Assembly: GCF_013204825.1 (NCBI RefSeq)
Contig: NZ_JABMKV010000001.1
Span: 558,001 to 622,000 of the forward strand
Length of the DNA: 64,000 nucleotides
Reading direction: 5' to 3'
Source of the DNA: Pedobacter boryungensis
GTDB taxonomy: Bacteria > Bacteroidota > Bacteroidia > Sphingobacteriales > Sphingobacteriaceae
The translations under genes and the position numbers were made by a program. How positions within the stretch are numbered: position 1 is the first letter of the stretch; every line of letters starts with the position of its first letter. Of this stretch, positions 8,580 through 19,100 are shown in pieces. Below the pieces are notes generated by a model, which worked only from the letters and a program-made list of their open reading frames with translations, was not told the origin of the DNA and made no database searches.

Positions 8580-9901
8580 TGGCATTAGGACTAGCACCGA
8601 AACAGATTATTGAGAAAAATAAATACCCCTTATTAAATATTTGTAATGACTGGGAAAGGGTATTTCTTGGTAATATTATTGAAATACAAAATGGATACGC
8701 ATTTTCTTCTATATATTTTACAAGAGAAGAAGGTGTGCCTCTTATTAGGATTAGAGATATTGCGGATGAACAAACTGAAAATTATTTTAATGGAGAATAC
8801 TCAGACGATTTTGTAGTACAAAAAGGAGATTTCCTGATTGGGATGGATGGTGACTTTAAGTTATCCAAATGGCCAGGAGAACGAGGGCTTTTAAATCAGC
8901 GAGTTTGCAGATTAAGAAATGAATCAAAACTTTACAACAAACAGTTTTTATTCTTTGTGTTACAGCCTTATTTAAATGCGATACATTCTGAAACATCTTC
9001 AGTAACAGTGAAACATTTATCATCAAGAACTATTGCTGATATACCAATACCTTTACCACCCCTTCCCGAACAACGAGCCATTGTTAAAAAATTAGAAAGT
9101 TTATTTAGCAGTTTAGATGCCGGTGTTACCGATTTAAAAAAAGCACAACAGCAATTAAAAATTTACAGGCAAGCGGTTTTGAAAAAGGCTTTTGAGGGGG
9201 AATGGAAAAGAGAGTTATTAGGTGACGTAAGTGTTGTCAAAAGAGGTAAGTCTAAACACCGACCAAGGAATGACCAAAGATTATTTGGAGGAAATTATCC
9301 ATTTATTCAAACTGGAGAGATAAGAAAAGCAAATGGCGGTATTGTAAAAGAATATGAAAATGCCTATTCTGAATTTGGATTAGCTCAAAGTAAATTATGG
9401 CCAAAAGGAACTTTATGTTTAACCATAGCCGCAAATATAGGTGAAACAGCATTTCTCGGATTTGATGCTTGTTTTCCTGATAGTGTTGTTGGAATAACTT
9501 CTGACATCAAAGTTCTTAATTTGTATTATCTTAATTATTATATTCAACTTACAAAACAGGAGATTGATAGAGTTGCATCAGCAACGGCTCAAAAAAATAT
9601 TAATGTTGATTTTTTAGAGAACTTAGAAATACCTGTTCCAAATCCTGATGAACAATACAAAATCGTCAAACAAATCGAATCCCGTTTATCCGTTTGTGAT
9701 TCTATCGAACAAAACATCAAAGAAAGTTTAGAAAAAGCCGAAGCCTTGCGCCAGAGCATCCTTAAAAAAGCATTTGAGGGTAGTTTGTTAACTGCAAAGG
9801 AATTGGAAGAATGCAAAAAAGCTGCAGATTATGAACCTGCAAGTGTACTGCTGGAACGGATAAAAGCGGAACAAAAGCAAGCAATTAAACAAAAGAAATA
9901 A
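8579..9901 (+). CDS. hsdS: Type I restriction-modification specificity subunit S
   Basis: The 440 residues are laid out as two target recognition domains, each followed by a conserved helical region. TRD1 covers about 20-160 and ends in 'PIPLPPLPEQRAIVKKLESLF'. The first helix ends 'QAVLKKAFEGEW' near 210. TRD2 covers about 215-360 and ends 'IPVPNPDEQYKIVKQIESRL'. The second helix ends 'QSILKKAFEGSL' near 398. HsdS reads the bipartite DNA target and guides both HsdM and HsdR. The start codon overlaps the hsdR stop. The two helical repeats are similar in protein and partly in DNA, which would allow TRD exchange by recombination. The gene appears intact. Confidence 0.94.
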   Translation: MALGLAPKQIIEKNKYPLLNICNDWERVFLGNIIEIQNGYAFSSIYFTREEGVPLIRIRDIADEQTENYFNGEYSDDFVVQKGDFLIGMDGDFKLSKWPGERGLLNQRVCRLRNESKLYNKQFLFFVLQPYLNAIHSETSSVTVKHLSSRTIADIPIPLPPLPEQRAIVKKLESLFSSLDAGVTDLKKAQQQLKIYRQAVLKKAFEGEWKRELLGDVSVVKRGKSKHRPRNDQRLFGGNYPFIQTGEIRKANGGIVKEYENAYSEFGLAQSKLWPKGTLCLTIAANIGETAFLGFDACFPDSVVGITSDIKVLNLYYLNYYIQLTKQEIDRVASATAQKNINVDFLENLEIPVPNPDEQYKIVKQIESRLSVCDSIEQNIKESLEKAEALRQSILKKAFEGSLLTAKELEECKKAADYEPASVLLERIKAEQKQAIKQKK

Positions 9902-9911
9902 AATCAAAAAC

Positions 9912-9990
9912 AGCCACATCGTGACGAAATATGAATAGCAAAACAATCAAACATCAATATTTAGCTCCGTAGGAGCGGCATATAAATAGC
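9912..9990. repeat. REP-like palindromes left of RAYT gene
   Basis: Two short palindromic elements precede the transposase: a CCACATCGTG-type unit ending in GAATAGC (9912-9939) and a TAGCTCCGTAGGAGCGG unit ending in AAATAGC (9962-9990). The stem of the second is GCTCC / GGAGC. Both reappear in inverted orientation on the right side of the transposase gene. Confidence 0.8.
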
Positions 9991-10005
9991 AACATTTTAA
10001 TTATA

Positions 10006-10464
10006 ATGGCAAATACCTACACACAATTATATTTTCATATTGTTTTTGCTGTAAAAGGACGAAACAATTTCATTTCAGAAAAATGGAAAGACGAATTATA
10101 TAAATACATTTCGGGTATTATTTCCAATAAAAACCAGAAACTAATGATTGTAAATGGAATGCCAAACCACATTCATTTATTAATAGGTACCAAACCCAAT
10201 TGTAATTTATCCGATTTAATTCGGGATATAAAAGCCAATTCATCTAAATGGGTAAACGAGAAAAAATTGACAAACATCAATTTTGAATGGCAAACCGGTT
10301 TTGGTGCATTTACCGTAAGTCAATCGGTTGTTCCCAATGTAATTGAATACATCAAAAATCAAGAAGAGCATCATAGAAAAAAAACCTTTAAAGAAGAATA
10401 TATGGAATTTTTAAAAGCCTATCAAATAGATTTTAAAGATGAATATTTGTTTGATGAAGAATAA
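10006..10464 (+). CDS. REP-associated tyrosine transposase (IS200/IS605 TnpA-like, RAYT)
   Basis: The protein has 152 residues, the usual size for a single-domain Y1 HUH transposase. It starts 'MANTYTQLYFHIVFAVKGR', carries the HUH motif as 'PNHIHLLIG' (H55-I-H57) and a catalytic tyrosine in 'VIEYIKNQEEHH' (Y115). These enzymes cut and join single-stranded DNA at hairpins. REP-like hairpins in opposite orientation flank the gene on both sides (9912-9990 and 10471-10601), which is the arrangement of RAYT/REP systems. It sits between hsdS and hsdM of the restriction operon, on the same strand. All key residues are present, so it looks active or recently active. Confidence 0.9.
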   Translation: MANTYTQLYFHIVFAVKGRNNFISEKWKDELYKYISGIISNKNQKLMIVNGMPNHIHLLIGTKPNCNLSDLIRDIKANSSKWVNEKKLTNINFEWQTGFGAFTVSQSVVPNVIEYIKNQEEHHRKKTFKEEYMEFLKAYQIDFKDEYLFDEE

Positions 10465-10470
10465 ACTTTA

Positions 10471-10601
10471 TTAATATTCCGCTTCTACGGAGCTATTGAT
10501 AATTCGCCACGATGTGGCTAATAATATTTCGCTCCTACGGAGCTTGACAATCTAAAAAAATAGAGCTATTAGGATTTCGCTCCTCCGGAGCTACAAATAA
10601 C
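10471..10601. repeat. REP-like palindrome cluster right of RAYT gene
   Basis: Four elements follow the transposase: GCTTCTACGGAGCT (about 10480-10493), CGCCACGATGTGGC (10505-10518), CGCTCCTACGGAGCT (about 10530-10544) and CGCTCCTCCGGAGCT (about 10578-10592). The first two mirror the left-flank pair in inverted order. Three variants of the GCTCC/GGAGC hairpin differ at one or two bases, so they are older copies or have been corrected unequally. The cluster fills the 145 bp before hsdM. Confidence 0.8.
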
Positions 10602-10609
10602 AAATTAAA

Positions 10610-12136
10610 ATGACAGAAGCAGCAATCGTATCAAAAATATGGAACCTGGCAAATGTAATGCGCCACGATGGCGTTGGGTATGGAGATTACTTGGAACAGA
10701 TCACTTATCTGCTATTTCTTAAAATGGTGGACGAGTTAAATAAACCACCTTATAACAGAAACCTGAAACTACCAAGACTTAAAGATGTAGAAGGAAAAGA
10801 AGTGGAAGGTGCAGAAGTTTGTTCATGGGAGAACTTAGTTTCAAAAAACGGTGCAGAACTGGAATCGTTTTACATTCAGGCATTACGTTCTTTGGGTACA
10901 GAAAAAGGAATGTTGGGACAAATCTATGTAAAGAGTCAGAACAAAATACAGGACCCTTCTAATCTGCAACGCATCATTACCATGATTGGCAAAGAAGACT
11001 GGAGTTTGATGGGTGCTGACGTGAAAGGAACGATTTACGAAGGTTTACTGGAAAAGAATGCAGAAGATACAAAATCGGGTGCAGGGCAATATTTTACGCC
11101 AAGAGCATTAATTAGAACAATGGTAGCCTGTGTACAACCTAAGCCTATGAAAACTGTTATTGACCCGGCTTGTGGTTCGGGCGGTTTCTTTCTGGCAGCT
11201 TATGATTGGTTAACTGAAAACAATAAACTGGATAAAGACGAAAAGATGTTCTTAAAGAACAGTACTTTTCATGGAAATGAAATTGTAGCCAGTACACGCA
11301 GAATGTGTTTGATGAATTTATATCTGCATGGTATCGGAGAAATAGATGCAGAACCTTTGGTAAAATCAAACGATGCGTTAATTGCAGCCGAAAGCCAGAC
11401 TTACGATTATGTGTTGGCCAATCCACCATTCGGCAAAAAGAGCGGGATGACCGTTACCAATGAAGATGGCGATATTGAAAAAGAAGATATCAGCTACAAC
11501 CGTCAGGATTTTTGGGAAACCACAAGTAATAAACAGTTGAACTTTTTGCAGCACATTAAATCATTAATGAAGATTGATGGTGAAGCGGCAGTTGTTTTAC
11601 CAGATAATGTGTTGTTTGAAGGTGGTGCAGGAGAAGAAATTAGAAAGCAATTGTTGAAGACAACAGAACTACACACTATTTTACGTTTGCCTACGGGTAT
11701 TTTCTACGCCAATGGTGTAAAAGCGAATGTATTGTTCTTTAATAACAAGCCCGCTAATAAAGAAGCTTGGACTAAAGAAGTTTGGTTTTATGATTATAGA
11801 ACTAATGTTCATCATACCCTAAAGAAAAAGCCATTGGCAGAATCTGATTTATCAGATTTCGTTAAATGCTATAACTCTTCCAACATCAATAAGAGAAAAG
11901 AAACCTGGAGCGAAGAAAACCCTGACGGTCGCTGGAGGAAATACAGCTACGATGAAATCATTGCCCGCGATAAAACCAGTTTGGATATCTTTTGGGTCAA
12001 AGACCAAAGTTTAACAGATTTGGATAATTTGCCGGACCCTGATGTTTTGGCACTGGAGATTATTGATAATATTGAGGCAGGATTGGCAAGTTTTAGGGAG
12101 ATTGTGAGTGAGCTGGAGAAGAGTGAAGAAGTTTAA
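10610..12136 (+). CDS. hsdM: Type I DNA methyltransferase subunit M
   Basis: The protein has 508 residues from ATG 10610. It is the N6-adenine methylase of the type I system, using S-adenosylmethionine. The N-terminal helical domain (1-150, 'LWNLANVMRHDG'-like) is followed by 'GAGQYFTPR' (157-165), the AdoMet-binding motif I DPACGSGGF (185-193), and catalytic motif IV NPPF (271-274). The C-terminus 'LASFREIVSELEKS' forms a helix that would pack on HsdS. Length is normal. The RAYT insertion separates it from hsdS by about 700 bp, so it may depend on read-through transcription or on a promoter within the REP cluster. Confidence 0.95.
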   Translation: MTEAAIVSKIWNLANVMRHDGVGYGDYLEQITYLLFLKMVDELNKPPYNRNLKLPRLKDVEGKEVEGAEVCSWENLVSKNGAELESFYIQALRSLGTEKGMLGQIYVKSQNKIQDPSNLQRIITMIGKEDWSLMGADVKGTIYEGLLEKNAEDTKSGAGQYFTPRALIRTMVACVQPKPMKTVIDPACGSGGFFLAAYDWLTENNKLDKDEKMFLKNSTFHGNEIVASTRRMCLMNLYLHGIGEIDAEPLVKSNDALIAAESQTYDYVLANPPFGKKSGMTVTNEDGDIEKEDISYNRQDFWETTSNKQLNFLQHIKSLMKIDGEAAVVLPDNVLFEGGAGEEIRKQLLKTTELHTILRLPTGIFYANGVKANVLFFNNKPANKEAWTKEVWFYDYRTNVHHTLKKKPLAESDLSDFVKCYNSSNINKRKETWSEENPDGRWRKYSYDEIIARDKTSLDIFWVKDQSLTDLDNLPDPDVLALEIIDNIEAGLASFREIVSELEKSEEV

Positions 12137-12144
12137 TTAATATT

Positions 12145-12441
12145 ATGTATATAAAGACGGATCCAACAATCAGTTTTGCTAAATTTAAAGAATTTGTTTT
12201 GCCTATCACAAATTTTAAAAGCTTAAATGGAAGAGAATATAAAGTTTTGGGTGTAGAAGATAATATGATGAATTTCATACGTATGTCTAGTGGTAAAAAA
12301 TGGGCAATGGATTTGATAAAGGTTCATCAAGCTTATTTAGAACTAATGGACTTTAGAACAGAAAATTTCAGACCCTTCGTACCACGAACTCATTCCCCAG
12401 CCTTAGGTTTGCTATTGCATTTAGGTTTATTAAAAAGATAA
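12145..12441 (+). CDS. Small hypothetical protein downstream of hsdM
   Basis: The protein has 98 residues and starts 8 nt after the hsdM stop, so it is very likely in the same transcript. I do not recognise the family. It has a mixed alpha/beta look, with 'ISFAKFKEFVLPITNFKSLNG' (split here) and 'EYKVLGVEDNMMNFIRMSSGKKWAMDL', and a proline-rich turn before the C-terminal 'ALGLLLHLGLLKR'. There is no signal peptide or membrane segment. Close coupling to the restriction operon suggests an accessory or anti-conflict role, but this is inference only. Codon usage resembles the flanking genes, so it is probably real. Confidence 0.6.
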   Translation: MYIKTDPTISFAKFKEFVLPITNFKSLNGREYKVLGVEDNMMNFIRMSSGKKWAMDLIKVHQAYLELMDFRTENFRPFVPRTHSPALGLLLHLGLLKR

Positions 12442-13155
12442 ATTCATATAAAATTAAATTAACGCTCTCTCAATTATTACTCTCCTCTTAAAAATAGGGT
12501 ACTAATTATTGGCATTTAATCTTACTGTGCAAACTGTATAAAGTATAGAACCTCACATACGATTCTGGGAAATGTATCATAAATGTTAGAAAAGCGAGGC
12601 TAATCTGCCTTGCTTAATTTCTGTAAAATTTCTATTTTCGGGAAATCGTTCTTTTGTAAGAGAGAACGACTACCAGATAAACGTTAACCAGTGAAAATTA
12701 TCGCTCTCTCAAGCCGTATAATCGCATCATTGCCCTGTTTGCAGTATCTGCAAATTAAGGGTATTCGCTATGCAATCTACCTAGATAGCAAGCACAAGGA
12801 AATAACAAGCCTGGTAATTGCCTACTTCAGCAGAAAGGATAGCTTTGTTTGTGGGAAGCCTGAAGAGCCTCAATTCTTATTTCATTATCAATTTCAATCC
12901 CTTTTATAAAAGCATTTCCATATCATCCCTTATCCTCTCAACTCATGACACTTAATCTCAATTACGCTCAATCTTGTTTTTTGCTAGTCAAATCGCAGCC
13001 TAGTTAACCAGAATTTTCCGAATGATTAATCCATACATAGGTATCAAGAATGCTTATGCATAAGATTGCTATATGCCTCAACCAACTCGCTTGGTCGAGG
13101 TAAGGAAAGGTAATAAACAAACTCTACTCAAAACTCAAACTCCGGACTAAATTAT
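12442..13155. other. 714-bp intergenic region before giant adhesin
   Basis: I see no convincing gene here. A GTG-started 72-codon frame (12691-12909) has no family features and is probably chance. GCTCTCTCAA occurs at about 12464 and 12704. The last 80 bp hold a hairpin (13076-13100) in what is likely the leader of the adhesin gene. No clear promoter match was found. Confidence 0.5.
13076..13100 (+). promoter_or_regulatory. Leader hairpin upstream of adhesin gene
   Basis: CCTCAACCAA and TTGGTCGAGG form a 10-bp stem with one mismatch and a 5-nt CTCGC loop. It ends 55 nt before the adhesin ATG. No U-tract follows, so it is more likely an mRNA 5' stabiliser or regulatory structure than a terminator. 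Confidence 0.4.
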
Positions 13156-16100
13156 ATGATGAACATGATCTCACCAGCTGGTACGCGTACACGTTCCATT
13201 AATGCTACGCTATTTATTAAATCAATTAAAAGCCATTCGTTGGCAGTAGTTGCAGGCCTTGTGCTGGCATTGCTTACGTTAACAGATGTTAAAGCGCAAA
13301 CTCAATTTTGGAGTGATACGTTTGAAGATACTGGTGCGCCAAGTGCAGGTACACGAACATCCTCATATAATCAAGGTGGGGCTGGGCTATCTTCACCTTA
13401 TACCAGTTACTTTCTACGAACAGATGGAAGTAACATTGTTTTAAACCAGCCTTTTGCCCCCTATACCCAAACAGTTTATTCGGGTATGCAAGGGAGTAAA
13501 TTTTGGGCTGGCGAAGATACTGACAGGATAGGCACTACAACCACTAATGCAAGCGATAAAATACAAAATATTACTTGGACTGGAATAGATATTAGTGGTA
13601 AATCGGGTTTAACATTTAAAGGTTTATTTGCTGCCCTACCAAGCCAAGGTTGGCAAAATAAAAATTCCTTTCCATCTACCTACGATTTTTTGGAAGTAGA
13701 ATACAATATTGATAATACAGGATGGGTTAGAGCAGGAGGGTTTTATGGTGGAACTGAAGCTGGAACTGGAGGAAATTTAAGAGAAGATACCAATGGTGAT
13801 ATGATTGGAGATGGTACAGAGTTAACGCGTACTTTTGGAGAGTTTAACTGGGCTATTACAGGTACAGGAACTACAATGTCACTTCGTTTTCGCGTAAGCG
13901 CAGATGGAGGTAGCACTCAAGAATTTGCGGTTGATAATTTCCGTCTTTTAAATAGTAGTAGTTCTGGTCCGGCAGCAAGTCCAGGAAATGTAGAGTATTT
14001 TGAAGGAGCTACAGCAGCTGCACAAACCTTTACCAATGCCACAACAGGGTTGAAGTTCACGCTGGGTAATAAATTGGCAGTGCAAAACTATACGGGTTAT
14101 GGTGTAAATGCCGCTAATCCACCAGCGGCAACAATAGGTTCTAATTTTTATATTGGCAATGACGGAAATACTGCAGCTGGTCAGGTAAACACCATCAAAA
14201 CGACTAATAAAACACCATTTGCAGTTAAAACGATGTGGGTTTATCCATCTGCTAATGCAAGCGGTACCCCACCTACAAATGGAGGAACGATTACCTTCAC
14301 TGGAAAGAAAAACGGAGTTCAACAATATACGTTTACCAAATCTGGAATTTTTCAGACTTCGGTAAGTTTAGGTACCAATTACAATGGCTTTGCCTTAGTT
14401 GATTTTAGTACGGGAACAGATAATAGCAATACCTTAATAGATGAGCTTGAAATTACCTTAGGTGGCGGTTTCCAATATATTGCCATAGACAATTTTGCTT
14501 TTACCGCAACACCATCCATTACCAATGCTGCGGCAACTTCAGTTGCGGGTACAACGGCAACCTTAAACGCTTCGGTAAATCCATCTAATTTAGCTACAAG
14601 TGCCATTAGTTTCGATTACAGTACTTCGCCTACCTTAGCATCGGGTGTGGTGAACGTTGCCGCATCACCTGCCACCTTAACGGCAAGTGCTAGTGCTACT
14701 TCAGTTTCGGCAAATATTACAGGCTTAAACGGAAACACCACCTATTATTATCGAGCAAAAGGAACCAATAGTGTGGGTACGAATAATAACTCAGATATAC
14801 AGAGTTTCACCACGACATCCACAGGTGTGCTTTTATCAACTTCGCCAACTCTAACCTTTACCAATAGCACAGGCATGAGCAGTATGGCTGTTGATGGAAA
14901 TGGTACTTCGGCAACAATCAGTGATCTAGATCTTCAGATTTTTGCAGGAAATAAAGCGAGTGGAACATATACTGCGGGAACAACAATGAGATGGGAAAAT
15001 GCTGCTTGGTTTGCTTCTGCAAATGGTTTTAACGGTATTACCCCAGGTCCAGATCCAGGTATCACAAACACTGGTTTCTCGGCATTGGTTATCAAAAGTG
15101 CTAGTCAAGCATCAAATTTCTCTTTAAAATCAATTCAAATGCAAGATTGGGGTGCTGTGGGCTCCATCGTATTAACAGGATATGACAATGGCACACCGGT
15201 AGGTTCAATCGCTTTAAACATACCTACAAATGGCACTTCATTTACGGCTAATCAAGCAGGGCAATTAACAGCTGCTTTTAATAATATTGATGAAGTAAGG
15301 ATTTATTCCCCTGCCTCAAACATTTGGATTGGGGTTAACAATATCCAAGTTGGATCTCCAATAAATGCGCCATCAAATTCAGCACCCACCAATATAGCCT
15401 TGAGTGCTAGCTCAGTTAACGAAAATGTTGCCGCGAATACGGTTGTAGGTACATTGAGTACCACCGATGCTGACGCTGGAAATACCTTTACCTATTCCTT
15501 AGTAGCGGGTACTGGCGATACAGATAACGCAGCATTCAGCATTAGTGGGAATAGTTTAAGCATTAAGGCTTCGCCTGATTTTGAAAATCAAAACAGCTTT
15601 AGCATTAGAGTGAGAACAACTGATCAAGGAAACTTAACTTTTGATAAAGTGTTTAACATTACCATTAATAATGTGAATGAAGCACCAAATGGTATTTTCT
15701 TTTCTAGTACATCCATTGCCGAAAACGCTGTGGCTAACACAACTGTAGGTACCTTAAGCCCTTCAGATCCAGATCCAGCGGGTGGCCATACTTATTTATT
15801 GGTAAGCGGAACTGGCGATACAGATAATGGTTCATTTAATCTATCTGGGAATGCTTTACGTTTTACAGGAGTACCTAATTATGAAGCAAAGAATAGTTAT
15901 TCGATCAGACTTCGCATCACGGATCAAGATGGGTTAACTTTTGAAAACTCCTATGCGATTACCGTGAGCAATGTGAATGAAGCTCCGGTAGCTGTTACAG
16001 ATAGCTATAGTGTGAACAACGCAGGAACACTTACGGTTAGTTCGCCGAATATATTAGCTAATGATACAGATCCGGAAAATGATGTATTAACTGCAATATT

Positions 16101-19100
16101 GGTAACTGGACCAACAAATGGTTCGCTTACATTGAATGCCAATGGAACATTCACCTATACACATAATGGCTCAAATACAACTACCGATTCGTTTACGTAT
16201 AAGGTTAGTGATGGCAGTTTGCAAAGCAATGTGGTTATGGTGAGTATGACCATCAGTCCAGCGGTAACCGTAACTTCAATTGTAAGGGTTGATGCCCAAA
16301 CCACAAACGCTACTAGCATTAACTATACCGTTACTTTCTCTGAGTCTGTTACCGGAGTTGATGCAAGTGATTTCACTTTGACAAAAACAGGCACAGCAAA
16401 TGGTACTATTGGCACGCCTACGGGTTCTGGTACCACCTGGACGGTTCCTATTACTTCAGTTACAGGAGATGGAACTTTCCGTCTTGATTTTACCGGTACA
16501 AGGGGTGTAACTCCAAATTTGAATGCAGCCTACCTTTCAGGGCAGGTGTATACGCTAGATCATACAGCGCCAGTGTTAGCAACTGGTTCTTATTTTTCAA
16601 ACAATGGCTCATCAATCCAATACGCTAAGGTTGGCGATGTGGTGACACTATCTATTGGCTTCAATGAGCCTCTTCAATCTACCACCATTACTATTGGGGG
16701 ACATACGGTAACGGCTACAGGATCTAACGGAAATAAAAATTGGACAGCTACCTACACCTTAGCTACAGGCGATACAGAAGGCAATGTGCCATGGACATTT
16801 GCAGCTACCGATATTGCTGGAAATGTAAGAGCACAATCCAATACAGACTACGGTACAGTTCTGACTTTTGATAAAACAGGTCCTGCAATTAACATCACCC
16901 CAACGGCTACTATAGTTGCTCCTGGTGCTAATGCAGCCTTTAGTATAGCGTATGTTGATGCTAACTTTAACACTTCAACGCTTACGTCGAGCAACATTAC
17001 CGTTAATGCTACGGGTACAGCTACCTATAGTTCTTTAAGCTTAACAGGAAGCGGTTCGGCATATACTGCAACTTTAAACGGAGTAAGTGGATCTGGTACC
17101 TTGGGTATTTCAGTTGCAGCGGGTACTGCTACAGATATTCCAGGCAATAGTGCTGGAGCAAGCGCCCCGTCGGCAACTGCGCTAATCGCATCAAATAATG
17201 CAGACCTATCGGCATTAACCACAACTGCAACTGGCTTATTACCTACATTTAGCGCTAGTACAGTAGCCTATACAGCTAATGTGCCCTATGCAACTACATC
17301 TACTACTGTTACAGCAACTAAGGCTCAAGCTGGTGCAACACTGAAAGTAAGTGTGAACGGAGGGGCCAACGCTACTTTAACTAGCGGTGTTGCCTCTGGT
17401 GCTTTAGCACTGAACGTTGGAACGAACACAATAGATATATTGGTAACCGCCGAAAATGGAATAACGAACAAATTATATACACTAACCGTTACTAGGGTGA
17501 ATTCAGCGCCTACGAATGTAGCCTTAAGTGCAACTGCGATAAACGAAAATGTAGCTGCGAATACGACAATTGGAACGTTAAGTACCACAGATCCAGATGC
17601 AGGTAATACTTTTACTTATGCCTTAGTCACTGGAACGGGCGATACCGATAATGCAGCCTTTACCATCAGTGGAAGCGATTTAAAAATCAATGCTTCACCA
17701 GATTTTGAAACCAAATCGAGTTACTCAGTGCGCATTAGAACAACAGATCAAAGCGGATTAAGCTTTGAGAAAGTATTTGCCATTGCCATTAACAACCTTA
17801 ACGAAGCACCAACCGATATTGCCATGAGCTCAAGTTCATTTAATGAAAATATATCAGCTGGGCCTATTGGTTTACTTTCCTCAACAGATCCCGATGCTTC
17901 AAATACCTTTACCTATACGCTGGTGTCTGGTACAGGCGATACTGATAATGCCTTATTCTCTATTTTTGCTACAAGTTTGAGAATTACTACCTCACCTGAT
18001 TTTGAGACCAAAAGCAGTTATTCTGTGAGAGTAAGGTCTACTGACCAAGGGGGCCTAGCCTTTGAGAAAGTATTAACTCTTAGCGTTAACAATGTAAATG
18101 AGGTTCCTGTAGATCTATCTTTAAGTGCAACATCAATTAATGAAAATGTGGCTGCAAATTCAACTGTTGGCACTTTAAGTACTATTGATCCTGATGCTGG
18201 AAATACCTTCACCTATACCTTGGTCGCGGGTACTGGAAGTACGAACAATGCCGCCTTTACCATTAGTGGCAACAGCTTAAAAATTAATAATTCTCCAGAT
18301 TTCGAGAACCAAAATAGTTTCAGCATTCGAGTACGTACCACAGATCAGGGTGGATTAAGCTTTGAAAAGGTGTTTAACATTACCATTACTAATGTGAACG
18401 AAGCACCAACTGATATTTTCCTAACCCAAACAACGATAGCAGAAAATTCGGCTGCAAACACAACGGTAGGTATTTTAAGTCCAGGTGATCCAGATCCTGC
18501 AGGTAGCCACAGCTATTCGTTGGTGTCAGGAACAGGGGATACGGATAATGCATTCTTTACCATTAGCGGTACGAGTTTGAAATTTACTGGTGTACCAGAT
18601 TATGAAGCAAAAAGTAGCTATTCTATCCGTTTGCGCATTACCGATCAAGACGCATTAACTTACGAAAAGGTAGTTGCCATCACAGTTACTAACGTAAACG
18701 AAGCACCGACAAATATTGCTTTAAGCGCATCATCGATTAATGAAAATGTAACGGCAAATTCGGTAGTAGGTACATTAAGTACTACCGATGTAGATGCTGC
18801 AAATACTTTCACCTATACCTTAGTGTCAGGAACTGGCGATACTGATAATGCTGCTTTCAACATTAGCGGAAACAGTTTGAAAATATCGGCTTCGCCTGAT
18901 TTTGAAACCAAATCAAGTTACTCGGTAAGAATAAGAACAACCGATCAAGGTAGCTTAAGCTTTGAGAAAGTAATTGTTATTACCATTAACAATGTAAACG
19001 AGGCACCAACTGATCTTGCATTGAGCGCTACGGCTATTAATGAAAACGTGGCTGCTAATTCGACAGTTGGAACTTTGACCACCACAGATATTGATGCTGG

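Noticed and set aside
12691-12909. GTG-started 72-codon ORF before the adhesin gene
   Set aside because: Weak start, no recognisable domain, unusual composition; likely chance.
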